Below, one piece after another: positions 57,405-64,000 of a DNA stretch of 64,000 nucleotides (position 1 is the first letter of the stretch; every line of letters begins with the position of its first letter). The notes beneath the pieces were generated by a model. It did no database searches. It saw only the letters and a list, made by a program, of their open reading frames with translations, and was not told the origin of the DNA. The stretch is from Roseateles sp. SL47 (GTDB lineage: Bacteria > Pseudomonadota > Gammaproteobacteria > Burkholderiales > Burkholderiaceae_C), in NCBI RefSeq assembly GCF_026625885.1, contig NZ_CP113068.1, positions 5,766,001 through 5,830,000 on the forward strand, read 5' to 3'. A program made the position numbers and the translations under genes.

Positions 57405-58361
57405 TCAGGCCGCCAGCCCCAGACGCTGGCGTGCAGCCTGGTATTCGCGCTCGAACCGCGCCACCAGGTCACCGGCAGGCAGCACTTCGCGAATGGCACC
57501 GATGCCCTGACCACTGCCCCAGATGTCCTTCCATGCCTTGGCCGCAGCGCCGCCAAAGTTCATCTTGGTGGGATCGCTCTCGGGCAGGTTGTCTGGGTCC
57601 AGGCCCGCCTTGACGATGGAGCCCTTGAGGTAGTTCCCGTGCACACCGGTGAACAGGTTGCTGTAGACGATGTCGTCGCTGTTGCTGTCCACGATCATCT
57701 GCTTGTAGTCATCGCTGGCACGCGCTTCCTGCGTGGCAATGAAGGCCGAGCCGATGTAGGCCAGGTCTGCGCCTGCGGCTTGCGCGGCGAGGATGGCGTC
57801 GCCGCTGGCAATCGAGCCGGACAGCGCCAGCGGGCCATCGAACCATTCGCGGATCTCCTGGATCAGCGCAAACGGGCTCTTCACACCCGCATGGCCACCA
57901 GCCCCAGCCGCCACCGCGATCAGGCCGTCCGCGCCCTTCTCCACCGCCTTGTGGGCGAATTTGTTGTTGATGATGTCGTGCAGCACGATGCCGCCCCACG
58001 CGTGCACCGCTGCGTTCACGTCCTCTCGGGCGCCCAGCGAGGTGATGATGATCGGCACCTTGTACTTCGCGCACATCTCCATGTCGTGCTCAAGGCGGTC
58101 ATTGCTCTTGTGAACGATCTGGTTGATGGCGAATGGGGCGGCCGGCGACTCGGGGTGAGCACGGTCGTGCGCCGCCAGGGTCTCGGTGATCTCGGCCAGC
58201 CAGTCGTCCAGCAGCTCCGCCGGACGCGCATTGAGCGCGGGCATGGAGCCCACGATGCCAGCCTTGCACTGCGCAATGACCAGCTGCGGGTTGCTGATGA
58301 TGAACAACGGCGAGCCGATGACCGGCAGGCGCAGCGTGTTGAACAGCGGGGGAAGTGCCAC
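57405..58361 (-). CDS. Nitronate monooxygenase (2-nitropropane dioxygenase family)
   Basis: FMN-dependent TIM-barrel enzyme of 318 residues that oxidises nitronates or, in some members, acts as an enoyl reductase. It begins ALPPLFNTLRLPVIGSPLFIISNP and carries the FMN/active-site motif AVAAGAGGHAG (catalytic His) and GSAFIATQEA. The GTG start is preferred because GAGGAG lies seven bases upstream; an in-frame start further up would lack this. It is the last gene of the ETF operon, 38 bp after the acyl-CoA dehydrogenase. Confidence 0.9.
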   Translation of the reverse strand: MALPPLFNTLRLPVIGSPLFIISNPQLVIAQCKAGIVGSMPALNARPAELLDDWLAEITETLAAHDRAHPESPAAPFAINQIVHKSNDRLEHDMEMCAKYKVPIIITSLGAREDVNAAVHAWGGIVLHDIINNKFAHKAVEKGADGLIAVAAGAGGHAGVKSPFALIQEIREWFDGPLALSGSIASGDAILAAQAAGADLAYIGSAFIATQEARASDDYKQMIVDSNSDDIVYSNLFTGVHGNYLKGSIVKAGLDPDNLPESDPTKMNFGGAAAKAWKDIWGSGQGIGAIREVLPAGDLVARFEREYQAARQRLGLAA

Positions 58362-58399
58362 CTCGTGTCTCCTCGTGGTGAAAAGCAAATCGTTGAAGC

Positions 58400-60193
58400 T
58401 CAGAATGCCTCGATGGGCAGGGCCATGACGCTGTCAGCGCCATGCACCACCGCATCACGCAAGGCCTGGCAGCGCGGCAGGATGTGCTCGGCATAGAACC
58501 GCGCCGTGGTGATCTTGGCCTGCATGAATTCGACATCCTCACCGGTGGCCAGCAATTCCTGCGCGGCCAGCAGCGAGCGGGCCATCTGCCATCCAGCCAT
58601 CAGGTTGCCGGCCAGCATCAGGTAAGGCACCGACCCGGCAAACGCCGCGTTCGGGTTGGACTTGGCATGCGCCGCCACATCGTCCACCACCTGCACAAAC
58701 GCAGCACGGGCCAGCGCCAGATGCTGACGCATCGATTGGGCGGCGGCACTGCCGTTGGCTGCCAGCGCGCCCTCGGTCTCTTCGATCTGTGCAGCGAGGC
58801 TGCGCGCGAAGGCGCCGCCGTCACGCGCCGTCTTTCGGCCCACCAGGTCATTGGCCTGAATGGCGGTGGTGCCCTCGTAGATCGGCAGGATGCGGGCATC
58901 GCGGTAGTACTGGGCCGCGCCGGTTTCTTCGATGAAACCCATGCCGCCATGCACCTGGACGCCCAGCGAGGTCACCTCCAGGCTCATCTCGGTGCTGTAG
59001 CCTTTCACCAGCGGCACCATGAACTCATAAAACGCCTGCGCCTGTTGGCGAGCGTCGGCATCGCTGTGGTGGTGGGCAATGTCGTAGGCCGCTGCAGCGT
59101 CGATGGCCATGGCGCGGCAGCCTTCCACCAGGGCGCGCTGGGTCATCAGCATGCGGCGCACATCCGGATGATGAACGATGGTCGCCGGGCCGGCCTGCGA
59201 GCCATCCACCGGGCGCGACTGCACACGGTCCTTCGCATAGGCCACGGCCTTCTGATAGGCACGATCCGCCACCGCCAGGCCCTGAACGCCAACGCCGAAA
59301 CGCGCGGCATTCATCATGATGAACATGTACTCCAGGCCTCGGTTCTCCTCGCCGATCAATGTGCCGATGGCGCCGCCGTGGTCACCGAACTGCAGCACCG
59401 CCGTGGGGCTGGCCTTGATGCCCAGCTTGTGCTCGATGGAGACACAGTGCACGTCATTGCGCGCACCCAGCGAGCCGTCCGCCTTCACCATGAACTTGGG
59501 CACCAGAAACAGGCTGATGCCCTTCACGCCCTCGGGCGCCCCCGGGACTCGCGCCAGCACCAGATGGACGATGTTGTCCGTCATGTCGTGCTCGCCCCAG
59601 GTGATGAAGATCTTGGTGCCGAAGATCTTGTAGGTGCCGTCGCCCTGCGGCTCGGCGCGGCTGCGCACCAGCGCCAGATCGGAGCCTGCCTGCGGCTCGG
59701 TCAGGTTCATGGTGCCGGTCCACTCGCCAGAGAGCAGCTTCGGAATGAACAGCTGCTTCTGCGCCTCGGTCCCGGCCACCAGCAGCGCCTCGACGGCACC
59801 GTCGGTCAGCAGCGGGCACAGCGCAAAACTCACATTGGCCGCCTGGACCATCTCCGCGCAACCGGTTCCGATGATCTTGGGCAGGCCCTGGCCGCCATAC
59901 GCCTCCGGATGCTGAAGCCCTTGCCAGCCGCCTTCCGCATATTGGCGGAAGGCCTCCTTGAAGCCCGGGGTGGCAAATACCTGTCCATCCTTCCAGAACG
60001 ACGGGTTCCGGTCGCCCTCGACATTCAAGGGTGCAATGACATCCTCATTGAGCTTGGCCGCCTCTTCCAGCACCGCCTGCGCGGTGTCCAGGCCGTGGTC
60101 GGCAAAGGCGGGAATCTGCTCGGCGAGTGTCTGCAGGCCGGCCAGCGCCTGCATGTCAAACAGCATGTCCTTGATCGGGGCGCGGTAAGTCAT
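58400..60193 (-). CDS. Acyl-CoA dehydrogenase (DmdC-like, long type)
   Basis: FAD enzyme of 597 residues, longer than the 380-residue short-chain type, matching the subgroup with an extra C-terminal domain (DmdC, 3-methylmercaptopropionyl-CoA dehydrogenase-like). Motifs: MNLTEPQAGSDLALVRSRA, IFITWGEHD, VHGGMGFIEETGAAQYYRDARI and the catalytic Glu in LPIYEGTTAIQANDL. Electrons would go to the ETF encoded just upstream. The substrate cannot be set from sequence. Confidence 0.9.
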   Translation of the reverse strand: MTYRAPIKDMLFDMQALAGLQTLAEQIPAFADHGLDTAQAVLEEAAKLNEDVIAPLNVEGDRNPSFWKDGQVFATPGFKEAFRQYAEGGWQGLQHPEAYGGQGLPKIIGTGCAEMVQAANVSFALCPLLTDGAVEALLVAGTEAQKQLFIPKLLSGEWTGTMNLTEPQAGSDLALVRSRAEPQGDGTYKIFGTKIFITWGEHDMTDNIVHLVLARVPGAPEGVKGISLFLVPKFMVKADGSLGARNDVHCVSIEHKLGIKASPTAVLQFGDHGGAIGTLIGEENRGLEYMFIMMNAARFGVGVQGLAVADRAYQKAVAYAKDRVQSRPVDGSQAGPATIVHHPDVRRMLMTQRALVEGCRAMAIDAAAAYDIAHHHSDADARQQAQAFYEFMVPLVKGYSTEMSLEVTSLGVQVHGGMGFIEETGAAQYYRDARILPIYEGTTAIQANDLVGRKTARDGGAFARSLAAQIEETEGALAANGSAAAQSMRQHLALARAAFVQVVDDVAAHAKSNPNAAFAGSVPYLMLAGNLMAGWQMARSLLAAQELLATGEDVEFMQAKITTARFYAEHILPRCQALRDAVVHGADSVMALPIEAF

Positions 60194-60335
60194 GGTCTTG
60201 TCTCCGGATGAAAAAAGAGCGCCGCGTATCGTTGACGGGGCGCCCTGGATCGGTCGGCGGGACGGGGACTCTCCATCCCCTGCCCGCCTTGGCCGTGAGC
60301 CGCGCGCCCCTGCCGGAGGCTCGCGGCAGGCGCGC

Positions 60336-61265
60336 CTACAGCGCCTTGACCAGTTCGGGAACAGCAGTGAAAAGATCGGCTTCCAGGCCGTAGTCGGCCA
60401 CCGAGAAGATCGGCGCTTCGGGGTCCTTGTTGATCGCCACGATCACCTTGGAGTCCTTCATGCCTGCCAGATGCTGGATGGCGCCGGAGATGCCGGCCGC
60501 GATGTAGAGCTGCGGAGCCACGATCTTGCCGGTCTGGCCCACCTGCCAGTCGTTGGGGGCGTAGCCCGCATCCACAGCGGCGCGCGACGCGCCAAGGGCG
60601 GCATTGAGCTTGTCGGCCAGCGGTGTCAGCACTTCATTGAACTTGTCGCTGCTGCCCAGGGCACGGCCGCCGGACACGATGATCTTGGCCGCCGTCAGTT
60701 CGGGGCGATCGCTCTTGGTGACTTCACGGCCCACAAAGCTGCTCTTGCCGCTGTCCGCCACGGCGGAGAGAGTGTCAACAGCCGCGCTGCCGCCTTCCGT
60801 TGCCGAATCAAAGCCCGTGGTGCGGATTGTCAGCACCTTGATGGCGTCGGTCGACTGCACGGTGGCAATGGCGTTGCCGGCGTAGATGGGGCGCTCGAAG
60901 GTGTCGGCGCTGATGACCTTGGTGACGTCGCTCAGTTGGCCCACGTCCAGCAGGGCGGCCACGCGGGGCGCCACATTCTTGCCCGACGCCGTGGCCGGGA
61001 AGAGGATGTGGCTGTAGTCCTTGGCAATGGCCAGCACCTGGGCGGCCAGGTTTTCAGCCAGGCCATCGGCAAAGGGGGCGCCGTCGGCGTGCAGCACCTT
61101 GGCCACGCCGGAAATCTTCGCAGCGGCCTGGGCCACAGCCCCTGCGTTGGCGCCGGCGACCAGCACATGCACGTCGCCACCAATGGCGGCTGCGGCGGTC
61201 ACGGTATGGTGGGTGGCGCCCTTCAGCGAGGCGTTGTCGTGTTCAGCAATGACGAGGATGGTCAT
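60336..61265 (-). CDS. etfA: Electron transfer flavoprotein alpha subunit
   Basis: FAD-binding subunit of ETF, which carries electrons from acyl-CoA dehydrogenases to the quinone pool. 309 residues. The C-terminal FAD domain contains [19 protein letters not shown] and [22 protein letters not shown]. It follows etfB by 37 bp. Confidence 0.97.
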   Translation of the reverse strand: MTILVIAEHDNASLKGATHHTVTAAAAIGGDVHVLVAGANAGAVAQAAAKISGVAKVLHADGAPFADGLAENLAAQVLAIAKDYSHILFPATASGKNVAPRVAALLDVGQLSDVTKVISADTFERPIYAGNAIATVQSTDAIKVLTIRTTGFDSATEGGSAAVDTLSAVADSGKSSFVGREVTKSDRPELTAAKIIVSGGRALGSSDKFNEVLTPLADKLNAALGASRAAVDAGYAPNDWQVGQTGKIVAPQLYIAAGISGAIQHLAGMKDSKVIVAINKDPEAPIFSVADYGLEADLFTAVPELVKAL

Positions 61266-61302
61266 TCTCGAATCTCCAATTCTGATCGGCTGGGGGCGGG
61301 GT

Positions 61303-62052
61303 TCAGATGACCTTGGCCTCGGTCTTCAACTTGGCGACGAGCGTGGCCACGTCCGGCACCTTCACACCTGCGCCGCGCTTGGGCGGCTCGGCCACCGACA
61401 GCGTCTTGATGCGCGGCGTGACATCCACACCCAGGTCCGCCGGCTTGACGGTGTCCAGCTGCTTCTTCTTGGCTTTCATGATGTTGGGCAGCGTCACATA
61501 GCGCGGCTCATTCAGGCGCAGGTCGGTCGTGACCACGGCCGGCAGCGTCAGGCTCACGGTTTCCAGGCCACCGTCCACTTCGCGCGTGACGGACACCTTG
61601 CCATCGGCCACTTCCACCTTGGAAGCAAAGGTGCCTTGCGGCAGGCCGGTGAGTGCGGCCAGCATTTGGCCGGTCTGGTTGCAATCGTCATCGATGGCCT
61701 GCTTGCCGAGGATGACGAGTTGGGGCTGCTCCTTGTCCACCAGCGCCTTCAGCAGCTTGGCCACGGCCAGCGGCTGCAGTTCGGCATCGGTTTCGACCAG
61801 GATGGCGCGGTCGGCACCAATGGCCATCGCGGTGCGCAGGGTCTCCTGGCACTGCTGCACACCGCAGGACACAGCAATCACCTCGGTGACCACGCCCTTT
61901 TCTTTCAGCCGCACAGCTTCCTCGACGGCAATTTCGTCAAACGGGTTCATCGACATCTTCACATTGGCGATGTCGACCCCGGTGCCGTCACTCTTGACGC
62001 GCACCTTGACGTTGTAATCGACGACTCGTTTGACGGGAACCAATACCTTCAT
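61303..62052 (-). CDS. etfB: Electron transfer flavoprotein beta subunit
   Basis: AMP-binding ETF subunit of 249 residues, beginning [19 protein letters not shown]. Conserved [19 protein letters not shown] and [21 protein letters not shown] are present. It is the first gene of the operon. GGAG lies seven bases before the ATG. A LiuR-like palindrome sits 19 bases upstream. Confidence 0.97.
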   Translation of the reverse strand: MKVLVPVKRVVDYNVKVRVKSDGTGVDIANVKMSMNPFDEIAVEEAVRLKEKGVVTEVIAVSCGVQQCQETLRTAMAIGADRAILVETDAELQPLAVAKLLKALVDKEQPQLVILGKQAIDDDCNQTGQMLAALTGLPQGTFASKVEVADGKVSVTREVDGGLETVSLTLPAVVTTDLRLNEPRYVTLPNIMKAKKKQLDTVKPADLGVDVTPRIKTLSVAEPPKRGAGVKVPDVATLVAKLKTEAKVI

Positions 62053-62070
62053 CGAAGCACTCCAGGCGTA

Positions 62071-62086
62071 TTGACGTTTACGTTAA
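62071..62086 (-). promoter_or_regulatory. LiuR-like operator upstream of etfB
   Basis: TTGACGTTTACGTTAA is a near-perfect palindrome (TTgACGT-TT-ACGTtAA). From memory it resembles the motif of LiuR, the MerR-family regulator of branched-chain amino-acid degradation in proteobacteria. It covers the likely start of transcription if the TAGAAT at 62091-62096 (minus strand) is the -10. Confidence 0.5.
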
Positions 62087-62185
62087 TTCGATTCTAAGGG
62101 GGGCCTGCACCACGCCCGTGTCACCGATCCATCAGAACTGGAGGGCCACCTGCCCGCCGCCCGTCCGTGAATCGGAAAATAAAAC

Positions 62186-62197
62186 GAACGATCGTTC
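62186..62197. promoter_or_regulatory. TetR-type palindrome between etfB and murI
   Basis: GAACGATCGTTC is a perfect 12-bp palindrome in an A/T-rich context (AAAAC...TATTCTA). The CGnnCG half-site style is common for TetR-family operators, for example acyl-CoA-responsive regulators. It could serve etfB, murI or both. Confidence 0.5.
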
Positions 62198-62430
62198 TAT
62201 TCTAGCCATCAGATCCGGGCTGCCAAGTGAAAGTCCTGGAATCTTCTAGACTGCCCACCCTGATGACGCCCGCCTCTTCCGTCCCCACCTCCCTCCCCGC
62301 ATCCCTGCCTGCTTCTGGGTCCGCCGTGATGTCCGCCGATGTGATGCCTTCAGAACGCCCGGCTGGAATGGCTGCGGCCTCCGTGTCGGCCGAGCCCGCC
62401 GCTGGCGAAGGTGCTGCGAGGGTTGCCAAC

Positions 62431-63255
62431 GTGGCCTCCGCCGTAGCCGCAGCGGACGGCATTCAGGGGACACCCACACTCGGGGTGTTCGATTCCGGCG
62501 TGGGTGGCCTGACCGTGCTTCAAGCCTTGCGGGCGCGGCTGCCCCAGGTCCCGCTGCACTATGTGGCGGACACGGCCCATGCCCCCTATGGCGATCGCAG
62601 CAGCGACTACATCCGGGAAAGAAGCCTGCGGGTGGCGGAACATCTGCGGGAGTCCGGCGCACGCATGGTGGTGGTGGCCTGCAACACGGCGACGGCCCAT
62701 GCCGTCAATGCCATGCGCGAACGTTGGCCGGACTGGCCGGTCGTGGGCATCGAGCCCGGCGTGAAACCAGCGGTCGCCGCCACGCGGAATGGCCGCATCG
62801 GCGTCATGGCCACCACGGCCACCATTGCGAGCCGCCGTTATGAAGCGCTGGTGGCCGCCTATGCAGGCCAGATGTCGCTGGTGAGCCAGCCGTGTCCCGG
62901 ATTGGTGTCCTTGATCGAGAAGGGCGATCTGGATGACGCCGAACTGGGCACCCTGGTGGATCGCTACTGCGAACCACTGAGAGCCGCCGGGGTGGACACC
63001 GTGCTACTGGGATGCACCCACTATCCGCTGATCCAGGCGCGCATCCAGGCGGCGCTGGGCAGTGGTGTTCAGGTGCTCAACATTGAAGACGCCGTGGCAC
63101 GCCAGGCGCAGCGCCTGTGGGAATCCCTGCACCTGCCTTGCCAGCCGGAGGCTCCGGTGGTGCTTCAGAGCACCGGCGACCCGGCACCGCTGGAGCGGCT
63201 GGCCCAAGGGGCGCTGGGCTGGCGTTCGATTCAGGCCTCGCGGATCAACGTCTAG
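62431..63255 (+). CDS. murI: Glutamate racemase
   Basis: Makes D-glutamate for peptidoglycan. The core starts TLGVFDSGVGGLTVLQALR; the catalytic Cys pair is in VVACNTATAHAVNA and LLGCTHYPLIQ. Core length is normal (about 260). The frame is open back to a GTG at 62227, which would add 68 Ala/Ser/Pro-rich residues. The GTG at 62431 is chosen because GAGGG lies eight bases upstream and the extension is low-complexity and unlike the family. The longer form is not excluded. Confidence 0.9.
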   Translation: MASAVAAADGIQGTPTLGVFDSGVGGLTVLQALRARLPQVPLHYVADTAHAPYGDRSSDYIRERSLRVAEHLRESGARMVVVACNTATAHAVNAMRERWPDWPVVGIEPGVKPAVAATRNGRIGVMATTATIASRRYEALVAAYAGQMSLVSQPCPGLVSLIEKGDLDDAELGTLVDRYCEPLRAAGVDTVLLGCTHYPLIQARIQAALGSGVQVLNIEDAVARQAQRLWESLHLPCQPEAPVVLQSTGDPAPLERLAQGALGWRSIQASRINV

Positions 63256-63313
63256 GCCAGCGTATCCGTGAATTCGGGGGCGCACGGCGCGGGCTGGGCT
63301 GCCAGGCAACAGA

Positions 63314-64000
63314 TCAGATCAGTGCGCGCGCCATGCCCCGGGTCATGTCCACCCGTTTCAGCAGCCAGTAACCGGCGACAAAGAATACGCCGGTCGACAG
63401 GATGGCCAGTCGGTGATTGCCGGCCGTCAACACCGTCACGGCACCATAGGTCAGCGGGCCGATGATGGCGGCCAGCCGGGTGGCGAAGGTCCACAGACCA
63501 AAGAACTCGGCCAGACGGTCGTGCGGGGCCAGCGCCCCGGCCAGTGCCCGCCCACAGGATTGACTGGACCCCATGCACAGGCCGGCGATGAGCGCGGCGC
63601 ACCAGAACAGCCAGGCGCTGGTGGCAATGAAGGCCAGCACCGTCATCAGCATCCACCCCACCAGCGTGAACGCCAAGGCGGGCTGGTGGCCAATGCGGTC
63701 CTCGTAGTAGCCGAAGGCAAAGGCGCCGACAGCGGAGGCGATATTGACCAGGAACACCAGCGCCATGGTCTGTGCCTGGCTGAACCCAAGCGCCTGATCC
63801 GCATAGACCGCCGCCAACGCAATCACGACCGCGATACCGGCCTGATAGGACGTGCCGCAGGCCAGCAGCCGAAGAAAGTCTGGATAGGCACGCGCCCGCC
63901 GCCAGGAGGCCAGCAGCTCTGCAAGCCCGGAGCGCCGGCGGGCTGCGCGGCGGGTGGAGCAAGGGTCAGCGCGCTCACGCAGCAGCAAGAAGGTGGGAAT
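63314..64000 (-). CDS. Major facilitator superfamily transporter (UMF1/Atg22-like), C-terminal part
   Basis: The frame is open to the right edge, so the N-terminal half is outside the window. About 228 residues remain, with six hydrophobic segments (for example AGIAVVIALAAVYADQALGF, ALVFLVNIASAVGAFAFGYY, AFIATSAWLFWCAALIAGLCMG) and the loop GYYEDRIGHQPAL. SSQSCGRALAGALAPHDRLAEFFGLW is typical of the UMF1 family of MFS proteins. The substrate is unknown. It converges with murI, 58 bp apart. Confidence 0.8.
   Translation of the reverse strand: MPTFLLLRERADPCSTRRAARRRSGLAELLASWRRARAYPDFLRLLACGTSYQAGIAVVIALAAVYADQALGFSQAQTMALVFLVNIASAVGAFAFGYYEDRIGHQPALAFTLVGWMLMTVLAFIATSAWLFWCAALIAGLCMGSSQSCGRALAGALAPHDRLAEFFGLWTFATRLAAIIGPLTYGAVTVLTAGNHRLAILSTGVFFVAGYWLLKRVDMTRGMARALI

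Noticed and set aside
63252..63962. A 236-residue minus-strand frame overlapping the MFS gene
   Set aside because: It is out of frame with the transporter segments and rich in Arg/Cys/Gly, with no membrane pattern.

Overview
The window is one contiguous piece of a high-GC betaproteobacterial chromosome. Gene content and order point to Burkholderiales, most likely a Roseateles/Mitsuaria/Rubrivivax-type (Sphaerotilaceae) genome. The order call rests on the collinear block scpB-rluB-ndk-rlmN-pilW-rodZ-ispG-hisS-yfgM-bamB-der-hfq-hflX-hflK-hflC-yjeT-hisZ-purA, typical of that order; the family call is a guess from protein style. No prophage, insertion sequence, CRISPR array or rRNA was seen.

Layout. 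1-2316 (+): the tail of a DAO-fold oxidoreductase and nnr. 2390-4864 (-): RNase R without the usual N-terminal helix-turn-helix. 5249-5333 (+): one tRNA-Leu(CAG), followed by hairpins. 5659-26551 (-): a nearly unbroken run of 18 genes for chromosome segregation (scpB), rRNA modification (rluB, rlmN), nucleotide metabolism (ndk, purA, a phosphoribosyltransferase), the outer membrane and envelope (pilW, rodZ-like, yfgM, bamB), isoprenoids (ispG), translation (hisS), ribosome GTPases (der, hflX), RNA chaperoning (hfq), membrane protease control (hflKC) and histidine synthesis (hisZ). 26830-28787: divergent rluD and bamD. 29005-34075: a DinG/YoaA helicase, a YdcH-like protein, a PP2C phosphatase, an unknown secreted protein and zapE. 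34206-39908 (-): the sucA-sucB-lpdA 2-oxoglutarate dehydrogenase operon.

40098-57104 is the accessory part. It holds a 2OG-Fe(II) oxygenase preceded by a possible leader peptide, two 117-bp palindromic repeats, a YkgJ-type cysteine-cluster protein, a peptide-type ABC substrate-binding protein, a 2841-residue Ig-like repeat surface protein (26 repeats of about 98 residues), an orphan second 2-oxoglutarate-dehydrogenase-type E1 lacking the N-terminal E2-docking segment, and a chemotaxis receptor.

57405-62052 (-) is an electron-transfer-flavoprotein operon (etfB-etfA-acyl-CoA dehydrogenase-nitronate monooxygenase) with two operator-like palindromes upstream. It is followed by murI (+) and the end of a major-facilitator transporter (-) cut by the window edge.

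The least explained items are the orphan E1 paralogue, the giant repeat protein with higher-order repeat duplication and no visible secretion partner, the tandem palindromic elements at 41323-41577, and the leader-like mini-ORF at 40137-40199.
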